Source of the DNA: Deltaproteobacteria bacterium UBA4427
GTDB taxonomy: Bacteria; Myxococcota_A; UBA9160; UBA4427
Reading direction: 5' to 3'
NCBI GenBank assembly: GCA_002390675.1
Contig: DGPZ01000095.1
Span: forward strand, 1 to 21,482
DNA length: 21,482 nucleotides
Below are positions 14,154-20,415 of this stretch, in pieces. The number at the start of each line of letters is the position of its first letter. The first letter of the stretch is position 1. The notes under the pieces are model-generated. The model had not been told where the DNA came from. It saw nothing but the letters and a program-made list of their open reading frames with translations, and did no database searches. The translations under genes were made by a program, and so were the position numbers.

Positions 14154-15182
14154 ATGCAGGATGATGTCATCGCACGAAATTGGCGAGAGCTGATTCGGCC
14201 GCGTCGACTTGAAGTCGAAGAAGACACGCTGACCTCGACCTACGCACGCTTCTACTGCGAGCCGCTCGAGCGGGGCTTCGGTACGACGCTGGGTAACGCG
14301 CTACGCCGCGTGCTTCTTTCGTCCCTCCAGGGCGCCGCAATTACGAGTATTCGGATTGATGGCGTACTTCATGAGTTCTCGACGATTCCGGGCGTGATGG
14401 AAGATGTTGCGGCGGTCGTGTTGAATCTTAAGGACGTTCGAGTTCGCATGAACTCGGAAGGGCCGAAGACGATTCGACTGCGCAAGTCGGGTGCGGGCCT
14501 TGTGCTCGCTGGCGACTTCGCGTCGGACGATCAGACGGTCGAGATTATGAATCCCGATCACAAGATCTGCACGCTCGGTCCAGACTCGGACTTCGAACTC
14601 GAAGCGACCGTGAATCTAGGCAAGGGCTACGTCCTAGCGGACAAGAACAAGACGGAGGACATGCCGATCGGAACCATTCCGATTGACTCCGTGTTCTCGC
14701 CGATCCGCCGCGTGAACTACACGGTCACGCCAGCTCGTGTTGGTCGCCAGACGGACTTCGATCGACTGAACCTTGAGATGTGGACGGATGGAGGCATCGC
14801 GCCCGCTGACTCCGTTGCCTTCGCGGCGAAGATCCTGAAGGAACAGCTCTCGATCTTCATCAACTTCGAAGAGCAGGCGGAAGCGCCGGCGTTGATCGTG
14901 GATGAGCCGGAGCCGCTCAACCCGAACCTCTTCAAGTCGGTTGATGAGCTGGAGCTGTCGGTTCGCTCTGCGAATTGTCTGCAGAACGCCAACATCCGAT
15001 TCATCGGTGAGCTGGTCCAAAAGACCGAAGCAGAGATGCTTAAGACTAAGAACTTTGGTCGGAAGTCCCTTAACGAGATCAAGGAGACGCTCGGTGTTCT
15101 CGGTCTCAGCCTGGGAATGACGATCGACAACCTGCCGCCGCGGAAGGATCTCGAGCGGATGCGGGAGCAGCGCGAGGCATAA
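14154..15182 (+). CDS. rpoA: RNA polymerase alpha subunit
   Basis: The alpha dimer is the assembly platform of RNA polymerase and contacts UP elements and activators. The 342-residue product has the N-terminal dimerisation domain with ERGFGTTLGNALRRVLLSSLQGAAIT (39-64) and VLNLKDV (89-95). A linker follows at about 240-258, then the C-terminal domain (about 265-325) with VRSANCL, where Arg271 corresponds to the DNA-contacting Arg265 of E. coli, and NFGRKSLNEIKETLGVLGLSLGM. AAGGGGG about 5 nt upstream fixes the ATG. Length is normal. Confidence 0.98.
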   Translation: MQDDVIARNWRELIRPRRLEVEEDTLTSTYARFYCEPLERGFGTTLGNALRRVLLSSLQGAAITSIRIDGVLHEFSTIPGVMEDVAAVVLNLKDVRVRMNSEGPKTIRLRKSGAGLVLAGDFASDDQTVEIMNPDHKICTLGPDSDFELEATVNLGKGYVLADKNKTEDMPIGTIPIDSVFSPIRRVNYTVTPARVGRQTDFDRLNLEMWTDGGIAPADSVAFAAKILKEQLSIFINFEEQAEAPALIVDEPEPLNPNLFKSVDELELSVRSANCLQNANIRFIGELVQKTEAEMLKTKNFGRKSLNEIKETLGVLGLSLGMTIDNLPPRKDLERMREQREA

Positions 15183-15183
15183 C

Positions 15184-15573
15184 ATGAATCATCGCAAAAC
15201 TGGCAGGAAGCTTGGACGTACAAGCTCGCATCGGAAGGCACTCTTCCGGAATATGGTGACATCGCTCTTTGAACACGAGCAGATCCGCACGACCGACGCG
15301 AAAGCGAAGGAACTGCGCGGTGTGGCCGAGCGAATGATCACGCTTGGGAAGAAGGGCACGCTTCATGCCCGACGGCAGGCGCTGGAAACAATTCGCAGCA
15401 AGGACGTTACGTCGAAGGTCTTTGACGAACTGGCCGAGCGCTATCGCGAACGACCCGGTGGCTATACACGCGTGATAAAGGTGGGACAGCGAGCTGGTGA
15501 TGCCGCTCCTATGTCGATCATTGAGCTCGTTGATCGTGACGTGAAGAGCGCCACGACGGAGGAGAGCGCCTGA
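15184..15573 (+). CDS. rplQ: 50S ribosomal protein L17
   Basis: L17 lies near the tunnel exit of the large subunit. The 129-residue product has the signature MNHRKTGRKLGRTSSHRKALFRNMVTSLFEHEQIRTTDAKAKELR (1-45), then a helical domain and RPGGYTRVIKVGQRAGDAAPMSIIELVD. It starts 1 nt after rpoA, as usual, and ends the alpha operon. The codons for its C-terminal glutamates form GGAGGAG (15558-15564), which may double as the ribosome binding site for the next gene. Confidence 0.98.
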   Translation: MNHRKTGRKLGRTSSHRKALFRNMVTSLFEHEQIRTTDAKAKELRGVAERMITLGKKGTLHARRQALETIRSKDVTSKVFDELAERYRERPGGYTRVIKVGQRAGDAAPMSIIELVDRDVKSATTEESA

Positions 15574-15662
15574 GCGTCGAAGCCGACGAGCGCAATCCGC
15601 GAAACGAAAAAGCCGTCCCCGCCGAGGTTGGGATAAACGGTCGATCCGCCGCGCCCCGCCTT

Positions 15663-16193
15663 GTGTTGGGAGCGGCGGTTGTCGTAATGGCGCTGGTCGC
15701 GATCCTTCAGAGCGACGCCGGTTTGCAGCCCGTTGTACGCGGTTCGGTCGCGCCGGAATTCGAGCTGCCCCCGCTTGGGGCGACCGACAGCGGCGCCGTG
15801 CCCCTTTCGCTCGACACGCTTCGCGGCCGAGTTGTCTTGGTGAATTTCTGGGCGACTTGGTGTGAGCCTTGCGAGAGCGAGATGCCCGCTATGGAGCGGC
15901 TCTACGGAGCGCTGCCGCGTGATGGCTTCGAGCTGGTCGCTGTGGCGATCGATGACGAAGAAAGCCCCGTGCAGACGTTCCAGGACGCGTACAGGCTCTC
16001 CTTCCCGATCGTGCTGGATCTCGATCAGAGCGTATATCAGGCCTACCAAACGATGGGCGTGCCGGAGTCGCTTCTGATTGACCGGGACGGCCGGATCGTG
16101 GAGCGCTACGTCGGGCCCCGTAAGTGGGATGCCCCCGAATACGTCGAGCGAATCCGCGAGCTGATTCAAGGGAACCGGCTCGCTGGCTCCTAG
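15663..16193 (+). CDS. Membrane-anchored TlpA/ResA-like thioredoxin
   Basis: A thioredoxin-fold protein probably held in the inner membrane and facing the periplasm. Such proteins reduce disulfides, for example in cytochrome c maturation (ResA/CcmG/TlpA). From the GTG at 15663 it has 176 residues: a hydrophobic segment (about 2-15), then APEFELPPLGAT and LRGRVVLVNFWATWCEPC with the redox pair Cys67/Cys70. The cis-proline region GVPESLLIDRDGRIVERYVG follows, close to the C-terminus. The GTG has no Shine-Dalgarno. The frame stays open back to CTG at 15570, which has GGAGGAG 5 nt upstream and overlaps the rplQ stop as CTGA. Starting there adds 31 residues, mostly polar, before the membrane segment. 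The domain call is firm; the exact redox client is unknown. Confidence 0.9.
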   Translation: MLGAAVVVMALVAILQSDAGLQPVVRGSVAPEFELPPLGATDSGAVPLSLDTLRGRVVLVNFWATWCEPCESEMPAMERLYGALPRDGFELVAVAIDDEESPVQTFQDAYRLSFPIVLDLDQSVYQAYQTMGVPESLLIDRDGRIVERYVGPRKWDAPEYVERIRELIQGNRLAGS

Positions 16194-16483
16194 GTAGCAA
16201 CGCTTTGCTTCCTTTTGTAAGGACACGGTCTCTGAGGGCTACTGCTCAGTACTTGAGAGCTGTGACGCGTTGAATGAGCGCTGCAACGCTTCAGGGATTC
16301 ACCGAGAGAGCTGCGCAGGCGCTCCAAGAAGGCGCTCGGACGGGCTCAAAGCCACCGAATTAGTTACGCTATGCCGCGGGCAGTTAGGTTGAGCGCGGTC
16401 CGGGGCAGGGCAGTGGGGTTTGGCCCCGTGGGCTGGTCTGATCGGCCCTTTTTGAGGGAATTCCGAAGGGAACTGGGGGACGG
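16194..16483 (+). other. Gene-free 290-nt stretch rich in hairpins
   Basis: No coding frame with family features is visible on either strand. The stretch can be drawn as a chain of stem-loops: 16197-16208, 16210-16223, 16245-16257, 16271-16293, a nested one at 16302-16339 (CCGAG/CTCGG around GAGC/GCTC), GGCT-CAA-AGCC (16343-16353), CCGCG/CGCGG (16374-16398), and CGGGGC/GCCCCG (16401-16428). It ends with an intrinsic terminator (16430-16453). GGCGCTC occurs twice (16318, 16331). The region could be the 3' end of the ribosomal operon transcript or a separate small RNA. It does not match 6S, SRP, RNase P or tmRNA hallmarks that I checked by eye. Confidence 0.4.
16430..16453 (+). terminator. Intrinsic terminator after the ribosomal/TlpA operon
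   Basis: A GC-rich stem GGGCTGG (16430-16436) pairs with TCGGCCC (16442-16448), allowing two G-U pairs, with a five-base loop. It is immediately followed by five T (16449-16453). This is the best terminator in the window. It lies 30 nt before the next gene, so that gene's promoter must lie before or within it, or transcription must read through. Confidence 0.65.
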
Positions 16484-16816
16484 GTGAGAGCGCTCGGATT
16501 AGGCACGCTGGTCATCGCACTGCTTGCGGTGATCGCGCTGCTGGATCGTGAGACCGGCGTAGAAATTTGGCTCGAGCTGAGGGGCGACCTTGCTGGCTCG
16601 ACGGACCGCGTAGATCTGCTCATCGCCCAGAATGACTCGCTCCTCCGAGAAATCGAATTACTCGAAGCAGATCCGACGGCGATCGATCGTGCGATCCGAG
16701 AGGAGCTTGATTTGGCTTTGCCTGGCGAGGTGGTCTTTCGCTTTAGGCCGAGCCGCCGAGCGAATTCTGCCAACCCGTCGAGTCCCGAAGACGGCAGTAG
16801 TATTTGGTCCGACTAA
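16484..16816 (+). CDS. ftsB: FtsB/DivIC-like septum formation initiator
   Basis: A small bitopic inner-membrane protein of the divisome; FtsB bridges FtsQ and FtsL. The 110-residue product has one membrane helix at residues 4-20 (LGLGTLVIALLAVIALL), then a predicted coiled coil (about 35-65, with TDRVDLLIAQNDSLLREIELLEAD). The family-typical motif ADPTAIDRAIREELDLALPGEVVFRF (65-90) follows. The last 20 residues are polar and non-conserved. The start is GTG with GGGGGA only 3 nt upstream. Assignment to the FtsB/DivIC family is confident; which of the related names applies is less so. Confidence 0.85.
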   Translation: MRALGLGTLVIALLAVIALLDRETGVEIWLELRGDLAGSTDRVDLLIAQNDSLLREIELLEADPTAIDRAIREELDLALPGEVVFRFRPSRRANSANPSSPEDGSSIWSD

Positions 16817-16886
16817 CAAGTATTTCCGCGGAGTATGACGCGGAGCCTAGCAGCACAAAGTAGCAGGAAAAGAATCAGGAGTTGAG
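16817..16886 (+). promoter_or_regulatory. ftsB-argS spacer
   Basis: This 70-nt spacer contains a hairpin TCCGCG (16825-16830) pairing with CGCGGA (16839-16844) around an eight-base loop, and no T tract. The argS ribosome binding site AGGAG (16877-16881) lies 5 nt before its GTG. No promoter was recognised. Confidence 0.35.
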
Positions 16887-18647
16887 GTGAAGGAAGCACT
16901 GCGGGCAGAGATCGAGGGAGCGCTGCGCGCGCTGCTTGAAGGAGCGGGGGACAGCGAACCCTTTCCTAACTTCTCGATTGAAGTGCCCCGCCAGAAAGGG
17001 CACGGAGACTACTCTTGTAATGCAGCCATGCTGCTTGCAAAGCGACTCCGGAAGAAGCCTCGCGAGATCGCCGAGGACCTGAAGGAACGAATCGGTAATG
17101 CAGGAGGCTTGGTCGCTTCGCTCGATATCGCCGGTCCTGGCTTTATTAATATAAAGCTCGTCGAATCGGGTTGGCAGGATCTACTTCACGACATCATTGA
17201 GGCTGGCGACGAATACGGCCAGTCCGAGTCAGGAGAGGTTGCGGCCGCGCGTACCGGCGAAGCGAAGCCGAAAGTTCAGGTTGAATTCGTTTCAGCGAAT
17301 CCGACGGGGCCGCTTTCGACTGGACACGGCCGGCAAGGGATTCTGGGCGACTGCATCGCACGAATGCTCGAAGCGACCGGCTGGGATGTCACGCGCGAAT
17401 ACTATTTCAACGACGGCGGTCGGCAGATGCGCGTCCTCGGGGATTCAGTGAAGGCGCGCTATCTCGAGTTGCTCGGCCTCGCGGCACCGCCGCCTGCGTT
17501 CGCCCAGGCGGATCCTGAGAAGAACTGGGTCGACGAAGTTGATGGGCTTCCCGTTGCCTTTCCTAAGGATGGCTACCAGGGTGATTATATTGGAGACATT
17601 GCTGCGAGCCTGCGAGAGGCCGAAGGGGATGGCCTCGTCGATGAACCCGGTGAAGGCCGATTCCGCGATGAAGCGCAGCGTGTCATATTTAAGGATATTG
17701 AGGGCACGTTAGGTCGCATCGGTATTTACTTCGATGTCTACTACAACGAGCGTAGCCTCTACGACGATGGCAAGCTGGACGAGGCGCTTAAGGATCTTCG
17801 TGACGCGGGATTGATCTACGACTCGGAAGGCGCAGTCTGGTTTAAGGCGACGGATCGGGGCCTCGACCGCGATCGGGTGGTGATCAAGAGTAGCGGCGAG
17901 CCGACGTACCTCATGCCCGATATCGCCTATCACCGTGAAAAATTCCGCCGCGGTTTTGATCGGGTTATCGATGTTCAAGGCGCCGACCACATTGAACAGT
18001 TCCCCTTTGTTCGAGAGGCCACCGACGTCCTCGGTGTTGATAGAGAGCGTGTCGAGCTCGTGATGCACCAGTTTGTAACGATCACAAGTGGTGGTGAACG
18101 CGTGAAGCAGTCGACGCGGAAAGCAACCTTCGTGACCATCGATGAACTAGTGGACGAGGTCGGCTCCGACGTGTTTCGATTCTTCATGATCGAGCGCAAG
18201 CCGGACGGACATCTCGACTTCGATCTCGATCTAGCCAAGGACAAAAACTGGCGTAAAAATCCCGCCTACTATGTTCAATACGCCCATGCGCGAACCTACG
18301 GGATCGAACGCAAGGCGGCGGAAGAGGGCATCTTGATGCCCGTCGCTCGCACATTCGACGCGGGCCGGCTCGAACTCGAAGAAGAAATTGCGATCGTGAA
18401 GAAGCTCGCGACATTCCCCGAAGTTGTGGCACGAGCAGCAGAGAGCCGCGAACCGCACCATGTCGCCTACTACCTGCGCGAAGTGGCAGGGCTATGGAAT
18501 CCCTATTTGCAAGACGGTGACCGACATCGTGTGATCTCCGAAGATGCGGAGCTTTCCGCGGCGCGCCTCGGTCTTGCTCTGGCGATCCGCAACGTGTTGG
18601 CGAGCGGGCTTGGTCTGCTCGGTATCGGCGCTCCGGAGCGCATGTGA
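16887..18647 (+). CDS. argS: Arginyl-tRNA synthetase
   Basis: A class I synthetase that joins arginine to tRNA-Arg. The 586-residue product starts with the ArgRS-specific N-terminal domain (residues about 1-115). The catalytic core follows, with VEFVSANPTGPLSTGHGRQG (132-151), and REYYFNDGGRQM. The KMSK-equivalent loop is RVKQSTRKATF (405-415). The C-terminal anticodon-binding domain has NPAYYVQYAHAR (458-469) and ends LLGIGAPERM. The HIGH element reads Ser144-Thr-Gly-His147, so the first histidine is replaced. GTG start with AGGAG 5 nt upstream. The stop overlaps the next gene. Confidence 0.96.
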   Translation: MKEALRAEIEGALRALLEGAGDSEPFPNFSIEVPRQKGHGDYSCNAAMLLAKRLRKKPREIAEDLKERIGNAGGLVASLDIAGPGFINIKLVESGWQDLLHDIIEAGDEYGQSESGEVAAARTGEAKPKVQVEFVSANPTGPLSTGHGRQGILGDCIARMLEATGWDVTREYYFNDGGRQMRVLGDSVKARYLELLGLAAPPPAFAQADPEKNWVDEVDGLPVAFPKDGYQGDYIGDIAASLREAEGDGLVDEPGEGRFRDEAQRVIFKDIEGTLGRIGIYFDVYYNERSLYDDGKLDEALKDLRDAGLIYDSEGAVWFKATDRGLDRDRVVIKSSGEPTYLMPDIAYHREKFRRGFDRVIDVQGADHIEQFPFVREATDVLGVDRERVELVMHQFVTITSGGERVKQSTRKATFVTIDELVDEVGSDVFRFFMIERKPDGHLDFDLDLAKDKNWRKNPAYYVQYAHARTYGIERKAAEEGILMPVARTFDAGRLELEEEIAIVKKLATFPEVVARAAESREPHHVAYYLREVAGLWNPYLQDGDRHRVISEDAELSAARLGLALAIRNVLASGLGLLGIGAPERM

Positions 18648-19396
18648 TGGCCGGCCCTCGCGGACGTGGCCTCCGTCCGGGTGGGGTCTTGCGTGCAGTG
18701 GGACGTTTGGTCCTATTGGTCGCAATTGGATTCGGTCTGGGCCTCCTGTTTGGCGTAGTGACTGAAGAGCCGGAACTCTTGGCAGCGCATCTGCGCGGTG
18801 ATAGTGAATCAGTCGAACTGGAGGCGAATGCGGCTCGCCGCGGCGAACGAGCGGTTCCGAGCGTATCGACGGGTTTGCGTGTCGCGGTGCCTAGTGTCGG
18901 AGCTGGGCGAGGAGATAAGGACATCGATCAATCGGCGGCGGTTGAAGCCCGGCCGCTCGTCGACCCCGAGGAAGCCAAGGCTTCCGAAAGGCTGTCCAAG
19001 GTTTCCGCTGCGCAGCCTAGCCTGAGAGATAGGAGCAGCGGGATGGAGCCCCTTCCGGTGAGACAGACCTCACTCCAAGCGCTTTCCGGAAGACAGTTAG
19101 TCAGCGGAGAACTCGGGCGCCCGGATTCGGCGTTGGCGCAAACGCAGGGTGCTCGGCGATGGTCGATTCAGGTGGGCGCCTTTTCTGAAGAGGTTTCGGC
19201 CAATCGCTTGGCGGAAGATCTTCGCGCCCGATATCCCGTTGCCATCTTACCGGCAGGTAAGGAATTTGGGCGGTGGCGCGTACGCATCCAGCCGATCGAG
19301 GACGAGGGTCGTGCTAGGGAGATGGCGGGTCAGCTAAAGCGGGACGAGCGTTTGCCGACATGGGTGACTCCCATGGAGGGTCGCGAGGGCTCATGA
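18647..19396 (+). CDS. SPOR-domain inner-membrane protein
   Basis: SPOR domains bind glycan strands lacking stem peptides and bring proteins to the septum. Starting at ATG 18647 (overlapping the argS TGA; a GTG one codon earlier is possible) the protein has 249 residues. A basic N-terminus is followed by one membrane helix (about 16-38, RLVLLVAIGFGLGLLFGVV), then a long polar, low-complexity periplasmic linker (about 40-165). The C-terminal SPOR domain (about 168-242) has RRWSIQVGAFSEEVSANRLAEDL and GRWRVRIQPIEDEGRAREMAGQL. GGAG lies 8 nt upstream. The neighbouring FtsB-like gene fits a division role. The specific function is unknown. Confidence 0.85.
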   Translation: MAGPRGRGLRPGGVLRAVGRLVLLVAIGFGLGLLFGVVTEEPELLAAHLRGDSESVELEANAARRGERAVPSVSTGLRVAVPSVGAGRGDKDIDQSAAVEARPLVDPEEAKASERLSKVSAAQPSLRDRSSGMEPLPVRQTSLQALSGRQLVSGELGRPDSALAQTQGARRWSIQVGAFSEEVSANRLAEDLRARYPVAILPAGKEFGRWRVRIQPIEDEGRAREMAGQLKRDERLPTWVTPMEGREGS

Positions 19397-20415
19397 CAGA
19401 TGTATCCGAACACGAGAAGCTAACGGTGCCGCGGCGAATCGGCGTCCTTGGCGCGGGCGGGCAGTTGGGCCAATGCCTCGTGCGCCAAATCGCGTCGGCG
19501 CCGGATTTGGCGTTGGCTTTCGCGCTCACGCGGGCCGAGCATGATCTCTCTGACGCGACCGGCCTGACGGACGGTATTGCGAATATTCTCGACCGACCCG
19601 CTTCAGATCAACCGGAAGTCGTGATCAATGCGGCGGCCTACACACAGGTCGATCTATGTGAGAGCGAGGCCGCGCTCGCCTATCAGACGAACGCTCTCGC
19701 GCCTGGCGAATGGGCGAGGCAGCTCGCAGCACAGGACATTCGCTTCATCACGGTGTCGACGGATTATGTGTTCGCTGGGGATGGCACGATTCCCTATCGC
19801 GAGTCCGACCCGACGGACCCCCGCACGGTTTACGGGACGAGCAAACGGGCTGGTGAAGTTGCCGTACTGGGTGCGGACCCGAACGCTTTGGTCGTGCGGA
19901 CAAGCTGGGTCTTTGGTCCCGGAAGAAACTTCCCTTTGGCGATTCTCGATCAGGCAGAGAAGCGGCGATCGGGCGAGGTCGAAGGCGCGCTAAAAGTTGT
20001 GGATGACCAACAGGGAGCGCCGACCTTTGCTGCAGACCTGGCCTTCGCACTCCTAGCAATCGCTCGACAGGAGCGCGAGAACTGGGGCGGCGGCCTCCTG
20101 CACCTTCGCAACAGCGGCGAGACGAATTGGTTCGCCTTCGCTCGTGAAATTCTCGATCAGGCTGGCTTTACTGATGTCGCCGTTGATCCAGTGTCTTCCT
20201 CAACCTTCGAGACAGCTGCGAAGCGTCCCGTCTTTTCTGTGCTCGACTGCAGCTGGGCGGAATCGAAGGGAATCGCCCTGCCTTCGTGGAAGGATGCGCT
20301 GAGCCGCTATCTTGCCGGCCCTGATTGTCCCTACGAGCTGGCTGTGCCGCTCGAAGATCCTAAATCCCGAGCTGAGGTCGATGTCGCCATTCCGACTTCC
20401 GAGGTCCCGCGATGA
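19393..20415 (+). CDS. rfbD: RmlD-like dTDP-4-dehydrorhamnose reductase
   Basis: An extended short-chain reductase of the RmlD family, which makes dTDP-L-rhamnose for surface polysaccharide. From ATG 19393 it has 340 residues: an NAD(P)-binding loop GAGGQLG (20-26), VINAAAYTQVDLCE, the serine/threonine catalytic strand VSTDYVFAGDG (121-131), and Tyr147/Lys151 in YGTSK. RTSWVFGPGRNFP follows. The last 40 residues are a non-conserved tail. An in-frame ATG at 19360 would add 11 residues, but 19393 overlaps the previous TGA as ATGA and fits the family start. No other rml genes are nearby, so the exact substrate is inferred. Confidence 0.85.
   Translation: MTDVSEHEKLTVPRRIGVLGAGGQLGQCLVRQIASAPDLALAFALTRAEHDLSDATGLTDGIANILDRPASDQPEVVINAAAYTQVDLCESEAALAYQTNALAPGEWARQLAAQDIRFITVSTDYVFAGDGTIPYRESDPTDPRTVYGTSKRAGEVAVLGADPNALVVRTSWVFGPGRNFPLAILDQAEKRRSGEVEGALKVVDDQQGAPTFAADLAFALLAIARQERENWGGGLLHLRNSGETNWFAFAREILDQAGFTDVAVDPVSSSTFETAAKRPVFSVLDCSWAESKGIALPSWKDALSRYLAGPDCPYELAVPLEDPKSRAEVDVAIPTSEVPR

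Noticed and set aside
15462..16226. 254-codon open frame on the minus strand opposite rplQ and the TlpA gene
   Set aside because: It is the shadow of two clearly conserved plus-strand proteins. Its translation has no recognisable domain and it has no ribosome binding site context.
16194..16455. 6S RNA, SRP RNA, RNase P RNA, tmRNA or tRNA in the gap after the TlpA gene
   Set aside because: None of the sequence hallmarks I know is present: the SRP GGAAG apical motif, the RNase P conserved GAGGAAAGTCC block, a tRNA T-loop, or the paired 6S ends. Only unspecific hairpins and a terminator remain.
18184..18924. 246-codon minus-strand frame opposite argS and the SPOR gene
   Set aside because: Its Arg/Pro/Ser-rich composition is typical of a reverse reading of GC-rich coding DNA, and it covers the conserved argS C-terminus.
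19360..19392. Earlier in-frame ATG for the RmlD-like gene
   Set aside because: It would overlap the SPOR gene by 37 nt and add non-conserved residues. The ATG at 19393 gives the usual 4-nt ATGA overlap seen at the other junctions.
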